From Bacteroidota bacterium (lineage in GTDB: Bacteria > Bacteroidota > Bacteroidia > Bacteroidales > UBA12481): 63,984 nucleotides of DNA. Of the stretch, positions 7,928 through 16,900 are shown piece by piece. The position numbers and the translations under genes were made by a program. The first letter of the stretch is position 1. Each line of letters opens with the position of its first letter. The stretch lies in the NCBI GenBank assembly GCA_018669475.1, contig JABHCC010000134.1:1-63984 (forward strand), written 5' to 3'. Under the pieces are notes generated by a model that searched no databases, was not told the origin of the DNA, and saw nothing but the letters and a program-made list of their open reading frames with translations.

Positions 7928-8593
7928 ATGCATCTGGTAGATATTAAGAATGTGACAAGAATATTCAAATCATTTGAAGTTGAAACAAGAGCCTTAAATG
8001 ATGTTACATTACGCGTAGATGAAGGTGATTTTATTGCAATTATGGGGCCATCAGGCTGTGGGAAATCTACATTGCTGCATATTTTGGGCTTGCTGGATGA
8101 ACCTGATCATGGGCAATATATATTTAATGGTATGTCTGCTTTCCCAGCTAGCATTCATCAACGTAATCTTTTGTTAAAGAGTGGACTGGGATTTGTTTTT
8201 CAGAAGTTCAATCTGATTGACGATCTCACGATTTTCGATAATGTACAACTCCCATTATTTTACAAGAAGTGGTCGGCCAAAAAGCGAAAAGACCGTGTAA
8301 ATGAGGTATTAGACAGAATGGGAATTGGACACAGGAGCATGCATCGTCCGCAACAGCTATCGGGTGGACAACAACAACGTGCTGCTGTAGCTCGTGCGAT
8401 AGTAGGGGATCCCTTGCTTATACTGGCTGATGAACCTACAGGAAATCTTGATTCAAAGAACGGTGAGCAGGTGATGGAATTGTTGGCCGAGTTGAATCAG
8501 GAAGGTAAGACAATTATTATGGTTACTCATTCACAAATTGATGCAGCTTATGCCCATAGAATTGTGGGGATGAGGGATGGAGGCTTGAGTTGA
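7928..8593 (+). CDS. ABC transporter ATPase, LolD/MacB type
   Basis: ATP-binding subunit (221 residues) of a mechanotransmission-type ABC transporter. Walker A is GPSGCGKST (40-48), the signature is LSGGQQQR (144-151), Walker B is LLILADEP (163-170) followed by TGNLDSKNG, and the switch His is in MVTHS. The length and the TGNLDS motif fit the LolD/MacB/FtsE group. It is followed after 28 bases by its permease. The position next to a divergent two-component sigma-54 system suggests it is induced by envelope or peptide stress; related Bacteroidota loci of this layout are mostly uncharacterised, so the substrate is unknown. Confidence 0.93.
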   Translation: MHLVDIKNVTRIFKSFEVETRALNDVTLRVDEGDFIAIMGPSGCGKSTLLHILGLLDEPDHGQYIFNGMSAFPASIHQRNLLLKSGLGFVFQKFNLIDDLTIFDNVQLPLFYKKWSAKKRKDRVNEVLDRMGIGHRSMHRPQQLSGGQQQRAAVARAIVGDPLLILADEPTGNLDSKNGEQVMELLAELNQEGKTIIMVTHSQIDAAYAHRIVGMRDGGLS

Positions 8594-8621
8594 ATTTTAT
8601 GTTCTTGTAATACTATTTATT

Positions 8622-10982
8622 ATGTTTTTATTGAATCTTCGTTTGAGTATAAGTCTTTTGTTAAAACGTCCTGTTGTTACCGGGATTAAGCTTCTTGGTT
8701 TGACTATTGGAGTGGCTGTTGCTACTTTATTGATGGTATATGCTGATCAGGAGTTTAGCTACGATTCACATTTTAAGAACTCTGATCGTATATATCGTTC
8801 CCTGACTACCTGGAAAGAGGGCAGTTCAATTGGAATTAATCCGATTTGTTTACGGTCGTTGTATGAAGGATCTACAGAGGCTCTCCCTGAAGTAGAGTCT
8901 GTTGTTCAAATATATAGAGGTGGCCGTCCGGATATCAGAATAGGAGACCAGTTATTTAAGTCAAAGCGTATGTTATATGCTGATCCGGAATTTGTTGATG
9001 TCTTTACGCCAAAGCAAATTGCTGGTGACATAAGATCGGCTCTTTCATCACCTGGCACTCTTGTGATCACCGACCGTTTAGCCAGAATACTGTTTGGGAC
9101 TGACAATCCGATTGGAAAAAATCTGGTAGTAAATGAAATGGAATACTCTGTAGAGGCGGTAATGGAGGAATTTCCTTACAACACTCATTTCAAATTTGAT
9201 TTTCTGGCTGCGATGGTTGATGTTGATTATTTATCAAGGATGGGCGGTCTCGAGTTTTTTACTTACACCTTATTCAGGGAGGGTGTTGATTTGGAAAGGG
9301 CGGTCGAAAAAGCATCTGACTTTTATGAGGGGCTGGTGAAGCAACAGTTTCAACAAATAAAGGCTGAGCTGGGAGCTGATATGGAGCCTCTCACGAGAAT
9401 TCATTTATTTACCACAGCTGGCTATGATTTATCACCAAACGGAGATGTAACGATAATTTTGTCACTCACTCTGTTAGCTATATTAATACTGATACTTGCC
9501 CTATCTAACTATATAAATCTTTTTCTCGTACATAGTGAAAACCGGTCGCTTGAGATCGGTATCAGAAAAGCATCGGGTAGTGGACAAAAGCGCCTTTTGG
9601 GACTTTTCTTTGGAGAATCACTGGGGATCACCCTAATATCTTTTATCCTCGCTCTGATTCTGCTACACTCCACAGCAAACTGGATCAGGACAACCTTTTT
9701 GCTCTCTCTTGATCCTGAAATTTGGTCTGACCCCGGATTCTATTTAAAAGTTTGTCTTCTGATGCTGATCACGGCAGCTCTTGCGGGTCTGTATCCGGCA
9801 TTCTATCTCTCGCGACTTAATCCGGTTCGAGCGATTTTTTCATCCGGTCAGGGTGGTTCAAGGAAGAATCGTCTAATGCGCATTGCTGTGGTATTTCAGT
9901 TTTCTATAACAGTTTTTCTTATTACAGGTATTGGATTTTTATATAAGCAGATGAATTATATCAGCACTGTACCTCTCGGCTTTGATGCCAAAGGAGTGTT
10001 GATGATATCAAACCTGAATTCCACCCTTGTCAATAACCAGGATGCAATTAAAGAAGCACTTGTGGCAATCCCGGACGTGGAGTATGCAGGAGCCTCTCAG
10101 GGAAGTCCGGCATCAGGGAAAAGCGGACAGTTGATATATAAATTTGGAGAAACTCCGGAAACAGCGATATCCATTGCGGAGGAGCGTGTTCGATCAGGTT
10201 ATTTTGAAACCCTCGGAATCGAACTGCTTGCCGGACGATTTTTCAGAGAGGGATCAGAATATGATAGCAAATGTGTTATTCTTAATGAGACAGCAGTTCA
10301 ACGGCTTGGTTTAGACAACCCAATTGGAAGCAGAGTGGCCATGTTTGCTGATCCGGTCGAAGTTATCGGAGTGGTTAAAGATTTCCATTTCAGGAGCCTG
10401 AAGTCGAATATTGGGCCTTTGGTTTTTACTTTTTATAATCCAGCCATTTATATTTTCATGGTTAAGGCATTGCCTGGAAATGAGGCTGTTGTGATGAAGA
10501 AGGTGAGGGAAGTGTTGGCTGGGTTTGACTCCCAGCAAGAGGTCAGTATAAGTTTTCTTGACAATCAGATACGAAACAGATATAATCAGGAGCAGCAATT
10601 ATCCAGAATTCTGCTGGCAGGCGCTCTATTAGCAATTATACTGTCAGTTATGGGCCTGTTTGCCTTAAGCCTTTTTTCAATTCAAGATCGTACCAAAGAA
10701 ATTGGTGTGCGAAAAGTTTTGGGCGGAAGTATATCGGCCGTGACAGGTACACTGGTGTGGTCAATAACAAAATGGACTTTGATAGCAATACCGATCGGGG
10801 CAATACCTGCTTATTGGGTTATGGCAAAATGGCTGGCAAATTTCGCCTATAAAACAAATCTGAGCTGGTGGATGTTTATCCCTGCCGGATGTATCGCTGT
10901 TTCAATCGCTCTGCTTACAGTAATATTCCAGGTAATACGAGTAGCAAACAAAAATCCAGTAGAATCCCTAAGATACGAATGA
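8622..10982 (+). CDS. ABC transporter permease, MacB/FtsX family
   Basis: A 786-residue permease with the duplicated layout common in Bacteroidota: a first membrane helix (about 18-40), a MacB-type periplasmic core domain, three helices of an FtsX domain (about 280-400), a further helix near 425, a second periplasmic domain, and a C-terminal FtsX domain with three helices. Motifs include EIGIRKASGS in the first half and EIGVRKVLGGS in the second, the usual cytoplasmic coupling segments. It forms the membrane part with the ATPase at 7928. It does not transport across the outer membrane by itself; MacB relatives drive a periplasmic partner, none of which is encoded nearby. The TGA stop (10980-10982) is the first base set of the following heptamer tract. 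Confidence 0.9.
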   Translation: MFLLNLRLSISLLLKRPVVTGIKLLGLTIGVAVATLLMVYADQEFSYDSHFKNSDRIYRSLTTWKEGSSIGINPICLRSLYEGSTEALPEVESVVQIYRGGRPDIRIGDQLFKSKRMLYADPEFVDVFTPKQIAGDIRSALSSPGTLVITDRLARILFGTDNPIGKNLVVNEMEYSVEAVMEEFPYNTHFKFDFLAAMVDVDYLSRMGGLEFFTYTLFREGVDLERAVEKASDFYEGLVKQQFQQIKAELGADMEPLTRIHLFTTAGYDLSPNGDVTIILSLTLLAILILILALSNYINLFLVHSENRSLEIGIRKASGSGQKRLLGLFFGESLGITLISFILALILLHSTANWIRTTFLLSLDPEIWSDPGFYLKVCLLMLITAALAGLYPAFYLSRLNPVRAIFSSGQGGSRKNRLMRIAVVFQFSITVFLITGIGFLYKQMNYISTVPLGFDAKGVLMISNLNSTLVNNQDAIKEALVAIPDVEYAGASQGSPASGKSGQLIYKFGETPETAISIAEERVRSGYFETLGIELLAGRFFREGSEYDSKCVILNETAVQRLGLDNPIGSRVAMFADPVEVIGVVKDFHFRSLKSNIGPLVFTFYNPAIYIFMVKALPGNEAVVMKKVREVLAGFDSQQEVSISFLDNQIRNRYNQEQQLSRILLAGALLAIILSVMGLFALSLFSIQDRTKEIGVRKVLGGSISAVTGTLVWSITKWTLIAIPIGAIPAYWVMAKWLANFAYKTNLSWWMFIPAGCIAVSIALLTVIFQVIRVANKNPVESLRYE

Positions 10983-11045
10983 CTCCCGCCTGCCCCGATT
11001 CCCGATTCCCGAATCCCGAATCCCGAATCCCGAATCCCGATTCCC
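10981..11045. repeat. 7-nt tandem repeat (GAWTCCC family)
   Basis: GACTCCC, a short irregular break, then seven units: GATTCCC x2, GAATCCC x4, GATTCCC (10997-11045). The tract fills the whole gap between the convergent permease and sulfatase genes, and both stop codons (10980-10982 and minus 11047-11045) overlap it. Confidence 0.9.
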
Positions 11046-12568
11046 TATTTATTGTCCCCGAGAGCTTCCATTCTGAATCGTTCTAGTTCAGCTTGCTCGT
11101 GCTCGGTTTCCATAATTTCAGCAATCTTTTCAACGATATCCGGGTGTTTATCTGCAATATTATTCTCCTCCCGGATGTCATTTTCAAGATTGTAAAGTTC
11201 AATCTCCATATTTCCTTTGAGGATGTTTTTACGAATACCTTTCCACGATCCCATACGAACAGCCTGCTGGCCGGCATAAGAAGGGAATTCCCAAAAGAGA
11301 AAATCTGCAACATCCTGATTCTTACCCAACATAGTTGGAAGGAAACTGAGTCCGTCAGTTTCAGTACCAGCATCTACTCCGGCAATTTCACATAGAGTGG
11401 GGAAGACATCATAAAAAACAGATGGATGATCATTCGTTGAGCCGGCTTCGATTTTACCTGGCCATGAAACTACCATGGGAACACGAATACCACCTTCATG
11501 AAGGTATCCTTTTCCCCATCCTTGTGATTCATTGAAGGGACCACCACTATTGAACCAGGGTGAATCGGTACCACCGTTATATGTGGGACCATTATCACTT
11601 GTGAACATTATGATAGTATTCTCATATTTCTCTAATTCTTTAAGCAGGTCAACCATTTCTCCTACCTGATGGTCAAGATAAGCTACCATTGCAGCATAGC
11701 CAGCATGTGGATTGCGATGTGGAAAATAGCCACGATTACCCAGGTAAGGTTCCTCATCACCAAATTTGTCGATATACCTCTGAACCCATTCTTCAGGAGC
11801 TTGAATTGCAGCGTGAGGAATTGGAGTTGCATAATAGAGAAAGAAAGGCTGTTCACCCGATTCCCGGATAAATTTCATCGCCTCCCGATGCATGATGTCA
11901 GGCGCATATTCCTCCAGAGTATAATCAGCATAACTGGCCGGGTCCAGAATGTCAGCATCTTTCGCCAGCTTAGTGCCTGGTATGACTAACTTATTATTCA
12001 TTTTAAGCTTTTCCTCATTCAGCCAAAGATGTTTAGGATAATAAGTATGAGCCTGACGCTGACAATTAAATCCGCAGAAAAAATCAAAGCCCTGTGTGTT
12101 GGGAACGCTCTCACTCAATGGGCCACCAAGACCCCATTTGCCAATCATTCCAGTGGTATATCCGGCTTCCTGAAGCTTTTCTCCTATAGTAACTTCCTCA
12201 GGGTTCATTGGGTATTGTCCTTCAAGATTTGGATCATCCACTGATTTGGTCATATCCCAAACCGGACCTCTTTCTCCCCATTCATGATTTCCCCGTATGT
12301 GTGCATGACCGCCATGTTTGCCAGTTAAAAGGATACAACGTGAAGGTGCACATACAGCTGAACCAGCATAATGATCGGTGAACCGCATGCCAGTTTCAGC
12401 GAGCAGATCAATATGAGGGGTTTCAATCTTCTCTTGTCCGTATGAACCCAGTTCGCCATAGCCAAGATCATCAGCCAGAATGTAGATTATGTTGGGTTGT
12501 TTGTCCGCTGTACATGAGCTTAACAAAGCGATAATAATAATAGCGGAGGCAGTTAGGAGTTTTTTCAT
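11045..12568 (-). CDS. sulfatase lipoprotein (formylglycine-dependent)
   Basis: A 507-residue arylsulfatase-type hydrolase, predicted lipoprotein with Cys19 in LLSSC. The catalytic signature is C-A-P-S-R at residues 73-77, so Cys73 would be converted to formylglycine by an anaerobic or aerobic sulfatase-maturing enzyme, not found in this window. The metal-binding Asp pair lies in ILADDLGYGELG, and the second signature region contains GKWGLGG. The C-terminal part has the EVTIGE and TSDNGP segments of S1 sulfatases. It would remove sulfate esters from glycans or other sulfated substrates in the periplasm or on the surface. It is alone; no polysaccharide-utilisation genes flank it, so the substrate is unknown. 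The TAG stop overlaps the heptamer tract. Confidence 0.92.
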   Translation of the reverse strand: MKKLLTASAIIIIALLSSCTADKQPNIIYILADDLGYGELGSYGQEKIETPHIDLLAETGMRFTDHYAGSAVCAPSRCILLTGKHGGHAHIRGNHEWGERGPVWDMTKSVDDPNLEGQYPMNPEEVTIGEKLQEAGYTTGMIGKWGLGGPLSESVPNTQGFDFFCGFNCQRQAHTYYPKHLWLNEEKLKMNNKLVIPGTKLAKDADILDPASYADYTLEEYAPDIMHREAMKFIRESGEQPFFLYYATPIPHAAIQAPEEWVQRYIDKFGDEEPYLGNRGYFPHRNPHAGYAAMVAYLDHQVGEMVDLLKELEKYENTIIMFTSDNGPTYNGGTDSPWFNSGGPFNESQGWGKGYLHEGGIRVPMVVSWPGKIEAGSTNDHPSVFYDVFPTLCEIAGVDAGTETDGLSFLPTMLGKNQDVADFLFWEFPSYAGQQAVRMGSWKGIRKNILKGNMEIELYNLENDIREENNIADKHPDIVEKIAEIMETEHEQAELERFRMEALGDNK

Positions 12569-12665
12569 TTGATGGTTTTTTACTTTACGTTGTACTGTTG
12601 GGTGTTACAGTTTAGCTTTGTTGTTTATTTATGCTTGACGAGCTGTAGCATGCAACAGCTTTCGT

Positions 12666-13400
12666 TTATCCGTTTTCCTTGTTTTCGAGCAGGTCGTTTA
12701 TAACTATTGATGCAAGAAAGCAGCCAAAAGCCGGAGGCATGTAGCTGATAGTTCCGACATTTGATTTTTTGTTTTGTTCTCCTTCAGTGAGGATCACAGC
12801 TTCTTTATTTATTTTCTCAGGCGAAAATACAACTTTTACTCCTGAATATACCCCCAAACGATGTAGTCGTTTTCTGAGAATGGCGGCTAGTTTGCAATTG
12901 TAGGATTTTGATATATCAGTAATCTGTATTTGAGTTGGGTCATGTTTTCCACCTGAACCCATTGAGCTGGCAATCTTTAATCCCTTGGTGACTGAATGAT
13001 AAATCAGGAATATTTTGGGAACCAAAGTGTCAATGGCATCGACAACATAGTCAAATTCACCATCCAGAACTTCAGTTATAGTATCGCCATGAATGTATTT
13101 GTCAATGACTATTAGTTCGATATCCGGATTAATATCCCTGAGGCGATCAGCCATTAAGTGAGCTTTTGATTTACCTTCTGTTGAACGCAAGGCAATTAAC
13201 TGACGGTTTATATTACTTGTCTCAATGCAGTCTCCATCAATAATGCTTAGTTTTCCGACTCCGGCCCGACAAAGCATTTCTGCAGCATAGGCACCAACAC
13301 CACCCAAACCTACCACCAACACATGTGACTTCTGCAAGATTGACAATTTGCTCTCTCCAAGAAGTAATTCAGTTCTTGACAACCATTCAGGAGTACTCAT
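12666..13400 (-). CDS. tcdA: tRNA threonylcarbamoyladenosine dehydratase TcdA
   Basis: E1-like enzyme of the ThiF superfamily that cyclises t6A at position 37 of ANN-decoding tRNAs to ct6A, using ATP. The nucleotide-binding loop is GLGGVGA (31-37), followed by the IDGDCIETSNINRQ segment that is characteristic of the TcdA/YgdL branch. The usual Cys-containing late region is present (FSPEKI, then PPAFGCFLASIVI). Length 244 is typical. The start overlaps the TatD gene's stop by four bases (13397-13400), so the two are translationally coupled. TsaD, which makes the t6A substrate, is encoded at 54237-55262 in this window. Confidence 0.93.
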   Translation of the reverse strand: MSTPEWLSRTELLLGESKLSILQKSHVLVVGLGGVGAYAAEMLCRAGVGKLSIIDGDCIETSNINRQLIALRSTEGKSKAHLMADRLRDINPDIELIVIDKYIHGDTITEVLDGEFDYVVDAIDTLVPKIFLIYHSVTKGLKIASSMGSGGKHDPTQIQITDISKSYNCKLAAILRKRLHRLGVYSGVKVVFSPEKINKEAVILTEGEQNKKSNVGTISYMPPAFGCFLASIVINDLLENKENG

Positions 13401-14074
13401 TTGGAAAAGTATTTTTGGAAATTTTGGTTTATTCTTTTCTTTAGCTCATGTATTGACAGGCATTTCAGTTGAGCAGCTTTCTCATATATTGCTTCAATTC
13501 CAATCTGGCTTTCATCTGTCTCAAGAAATAAATGCTCAATCGGAGTAGCCTTAAAAGCTTCCTGATGCTTGTAAGAAGCGGATAATAAAGATTCTCCAAA
13601 AGATAAAATAAAGCCAGCCTGAATCAGTTGATTGGCCAATCCGGCTTTTCCACTGAAACCATGAATAATCCATGTCTGTTTTGAGTTGGAATTCTTTTTA
13701 ATGGCTAATAATTCTGCAAAGGCTTTAACGCAATGAATTATTAATGGCTTGTTTGTAAATTCCTGAGCCAAACGAATTTGTTGCAAAAGAACCTCAACTT
13801 GCCTGTCGAAACGTACATTTCTGATTTTGTCAAGCCCAATTTCACCGATTGCCACTATACGAGGATGCGTAATATATTTAATGAATTCCTGATCATTAAT
13901 TGAATGATCAGCAGTATGCCATGGATGCAATCCCACCGATGCATAAAACTGCTCATCCCTGGTTTTTGAGAAATCCTGGTAGAAGATATTTTGAATCCTT
14001 ATCAGATCTGTACTCTGAGTATTCAAACCATGAGAATGGATATCAATGTATTTGAATAAGAGCTCAGGGTGCAT
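13397..14074 (-). CDS. TatD-family metal-dependent hydrolase
   Basis: TIM-barrel metallohydrolase of the TatD deoxyribonuclease group. The first metal motif is DIHSHG near the N-terminus, followed by SVGLHPWH, AIGEIGLD, the PLIIHCVKA strand and IHGFSG, all recognisable active-site strands; the late LETDE motif is also present. At about 225 residues it is slightly shorter than typical TatD (about 255). The start at 14074 (MHPELLFKYIDIHSHG) is preferred to 14113 because the longer form adds a hydrophobic, non-conserved leader. A TATTTTTG box (minus, 14086-14079) sits right before that ATG, so the transcript could be nearly leaderless; this is uncertain. It is coupled to tcdA. Confidence 0.85.
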   Translation of the reverse strand: MHPELLFKYIDIHSHGLNTQSTDLIRIQNIFYQDFSKTRDEQFYASVGLHPWHTADHSINDQEFIKYITHPRIVAIGEIGLDKIRNVRFDRQVEVLLQQIRLAQEFTNKPLIIHCVKAFAELLAIKKNSNSKQTWIIHGFSGKAGLANQLIQAGFILSFGESLLSASYKHQEAFKATPIEHLFLETDESQIGIEAIYEKAAQLKCLSIHELKKRINQNFQKYFSK

Positions 14075-14265
14075 CTTGCAAAAATATGAATTTGTAATTA
14101 TATGGAAAACCACTTATGCTCAGAATAATTCCAGCAAATGGGTGATATTCCTGAAAGCGGAACAATAATTAATCGACTCAATCTTTGTAAGTATCAAGAG
14201 ATCAAAATATAAGCTTCTTTGGCATGTTGTTGGTATAAAAAAGGTGATTATAAATACCAAGAGCC

Positions 14266-16824
14266 ATGAAAAATAAAATTTCATCATTACTACAGATTTT
14301 CCTGATCGGAGTTATTCTTTCACTAATTCCAATGCAGGGTGTAAGTCAAACTTTTCTAGACCTTATTGTCGAGAAATCAGCTAGCAATATGGAACCTGCG
14401 ATTGGATCGTATGTGACATTTACAATAAGCGTAACAAATCTTTCAGATACGCATGATGCCAGCGGAGTTGAAGTGGAGGATATATTAGAATCGGGTTTAG
14501 TGTATCAATCCTCTGATCCTTCAGTTGGATCATACGATGCGAATTCGGGAGTTTGGAATGTAGGTACTGTTTTGGCCAATCAAACCGAAACCCTGGAAAT
14601 GCTTGTTAAAGTGACGACTCTCGATAGAGTTTGCAACGCTGCAACTTTGATTGCAGTGAATCAGTCTGATACAAACGGTAAGAATAATAAGTTTACTATT
14701 TGTCTGAATCCCAGGGAAGCAGATGAACTCGACCTGGCCGTATCAAAGGATGTATATAATGCTGTACCCCAGGTGGGAGGGCAAAGCGTGTTTACAATTA
14801 CTGTAAGCAACCTTAGTGCAACAATCTCAGCTACTAATGTAGAAATAGAGGATATACTCGATGCAAATCTGCTTTATAAATATTCCAGTGAATCGCATGG
14901 ATCTTATGATGCGAATACAGGTATTTGGAGCATTCCGATAATTTATCCGGGACAAACAGTTACTATGGATATGTCGGTTACAGTTAATGGTTCGGCTGAT
15001 AATATTGCCAGTCTGATCAACCTTGATCAGGTAGATAATAATCCTAATAACGACGATGATATTGCTTCTGTTACAGTTTCTGGCTCATCAGGAGGTAATA
15101 ATGGTGGTTTGGAAAGTGAAGGCAGTATGGCTGAAAAAATAGCTGTCAGGAATTACAACAGATCAAAAACTGATATAAAGAACCTCTTTTCTGAAGCAAC
15201 AAGTATGATTAGCTTTTCTGAAGAGAAGGCTATGAACAGAACGATCACTTCAGCCAGTATGCTGAAGGGAAGCAGTTCTCTGATTGAACTATTTCCAGAA
15301 TTAGGTCCTTTCGGCTCCCAGGCATTTGTAAGTACTCCGGATGATTTACTTGGTATCACCAATGCATTAGAGGTATTCTCAGTTGATTACTTTGATAATT
15401 ATCAAAAGAGAATGGGAGCAATTCTGGCTCTGACTACCCAAAATGGAGATGTATACAGTCATACTAAATTGGTTTGCGACAGGATGAACGGTGCATCTCT
15501 TGATTTGGCAAGAGTTGAACAGATTAACGGAAAAGACTTTGTAATGAGTAAGCTGGTTCAGCCAAATGGTGATGTGGATTACTCTCTTAGCTTTATTGTT
15601 TGGGAAGAAGACGGAAAGATGATGATTGATAACAGGTGGAATATTGAGGAATACAATCCTGCAAATGATGCAACAGTTTTTAATTTCCAGGTATGGTCAG
15701 TAACTGCTCAATCAACAATTGCACTCACCGAAGAAGTAATATCCCGATTAAGTGATGAAAATGAATTGGAATTCATTGACTCTGATAATAGTTTACCAGG
15801 TACATACCTTGTGAATGGCTACTATGAGAATGGCGTAATTAAAGCTAATCTCAAAACCAATGGACAGACTGATATGCTGCACATTAAGGGTAACCTTACC
15901 CGTTATGAAGGAGCTGTCAGAGAATCATTCAGCCATGATATTGAAATAAATGCCACTGATGAAGAATACATACAGGTTGAATTTCCTGTCGGATACATAT
16001 TTGATATTGGTTTCGGACTGACAAGCAACCAGTCAGATGTGTCTGATGCATTGTATTTCGCGGATGGTCCATGGGGCAAATCATTTGAAGATGAAGGTGC
16101 CTGGATTAGTGAATTTACCACGCAGGAATACTCAGGAGAACAATTTGCAGATGCTATGGTTTTGGAGAGAAATGTATATATGACTGGTCAGGTTCGCACT
16201 TATGCAAGCTTATTCAGGGCATTGAAAGCAGGTAACAGATCTGTAGACCTTACTGGCTATAATCGCCTGGAATTTGAAGCAAGTGGCAATGGCCAGGTTG
16301 AACTTATTGTGGCGAAAGAATCTATCGATACATGGAGTGGACAGTTCAGAACCAGTTTCAATCTCACAGCAAATGAGCAAACTCTAAGTATTGACTTAAC
16401 TCACATGAAGGCAGCAATGGCAAGCGGTACTTTTTCAGCAGAAGATGTACTATCAGTTGTGTTTAATGTGATTGGAGATGGTCAGAACTGGCAGGAATTT
16501 TCTATAGACATTAAAAACCTGCGTTTTGCTAAAGGAAGTAGTGATCAAAGTACTATTGATCAAAATGAAATTCAAGTTAATACATATCCGAATCCGGTTT
16601 TCGATATGGCTACTGTTGAATTCAGTATCCCCGACACGGATTATGTACAAATTGCGATATATGATATGACAGGAAAACAAGTACAGCTTGTTGCTGATCA
16701 GGAATTTAGCGAAGGTACTCACCGTTTGCAATTCTCTGCTGAAGATCTGTCAAGTGGTATGTATTTTATGAAATTAATGTATAATCATCAGGTTGAATCA
16801 AAAAGGATCAGCGTATTAAGATGA
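14266..16824 (+). CDS. T9SS-sorted surface protein with two DUF11 domains
   Basis: An 852-residue exported protein. A signal peptide ends near VSQTF. Two DUF11 beta-sandwich repeats follow (about 30-145 and 155-270), each with the pattern 'vtftisVtNlsdt...vediL...GsYDan.GvW.vg'. Then come a Gly/Asn linker, a region without a recognisable family, a jelly-roll-like segment (about 600-755), and a type IX secretion C-terminal sorting domain from about residue 772 (NTYPNPVFDMATVEFS ... SSGMYFMKL). It would be secreted across the outer membrane and anchored to the surface. Function is unknown; DUF11 repeats are usually stalks or adhesin parts. It is monocistronic and ends in a strong hairpin terminator. 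Confidence 0.85.
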   Translation: MKNKISSLLQIFLIGVILSLIPMQGVSQTFLDLIVEKSASNMEPAIGSYVTFTISVTNLSDTHDASGVEVEDILESGLVYQSSDPSVGSYDANSGVWNVGTVLANQTETLEMLVKVTTLDRVCNAATLIAVNQSDTNGKNNKFTICLNPREADELDLAVSKDVYNAVPQVGGQSVFTITVSNLSATISATNVEIEDILDANLLYKYSSESHGSYDANTGIWSIPIIYPGQTVTMDMSVTVNGSADNIASLINLDQVDNNPNNDDDIASVTVSGSSGGNNGGLESEGSMAEKIAVRNYNRSKTDIKNLFSEATSMISFSEEKAMNRTITSASMLKGSSSLIELFPELGPFGSQAFVSTPDDLLGITNALEVFSVDYFDNYQKRMGAILALTTQNGDVYSHTKLVCDRMNGASLDLARVEQINGKDFVMSKLVQPNGDVDYSLSFIVWEEDGKMMIDNRWNIEEYNPANDATVFNFQVWSVTAQSTIALTEEVISRLSDENELEFIDSDNSLPGTYLVNGYYENGVIKANLKTNGQTDMLHIKGNLTRYEGAVRESFSHDIEINATDEEYIQVEFPVGYIFDIGFGLTSNQSDVSDALYFADGPWGKSFEDEGAWISEFTTQEYSGEQFADAMVLERNVYMTGQVRTYASLFRALKAGNRSVDLTGYNRLEFEASGNGQVELIVAKESIDTWSGQFRTSFNLTANEQTLSIDLTHMKAAMASGTFSAEDVLSVVFNVIGDGQNWQEFSIDIKNLRFAKGSSDQSTIDQNEIQVNTYPNPVFDMATVEFSIPDTDYVQIAIYDMTGKQVQLVADQEFSEGTHRLQFSAEDLSSGMYFMKLMYNHQVESKRISVLR

Positions 16825-16848
16825 TTGTGTTATGGCTCGGAAAGTTAA

Positions 16849-16881
16849 GGGGGCAAGTAATTTTGTCCCCTCTTTCTTTTT
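16849..16881. terminator. bidirectional hairpin terminator
   Basis: GGGGGCAA (16849-16856) pairs with TTGTCCCC (16863-16870), an 8-bp stem with one G-U and a 6-nt loop, followed by TCTTTCTTTTT. It ends the DUF11 gene and lies between convergent genes. Confidence 0.85.
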
Positions 16882-16900
16882 AGACCCTTGATTAATCCCA

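Noticed and set aside
12641-12660. Hairpin AGCTGT/ACAGCT as a terminator for tcdA
   Set aside because: Only a 6-bp stem with no U-run after it on the minus strand.
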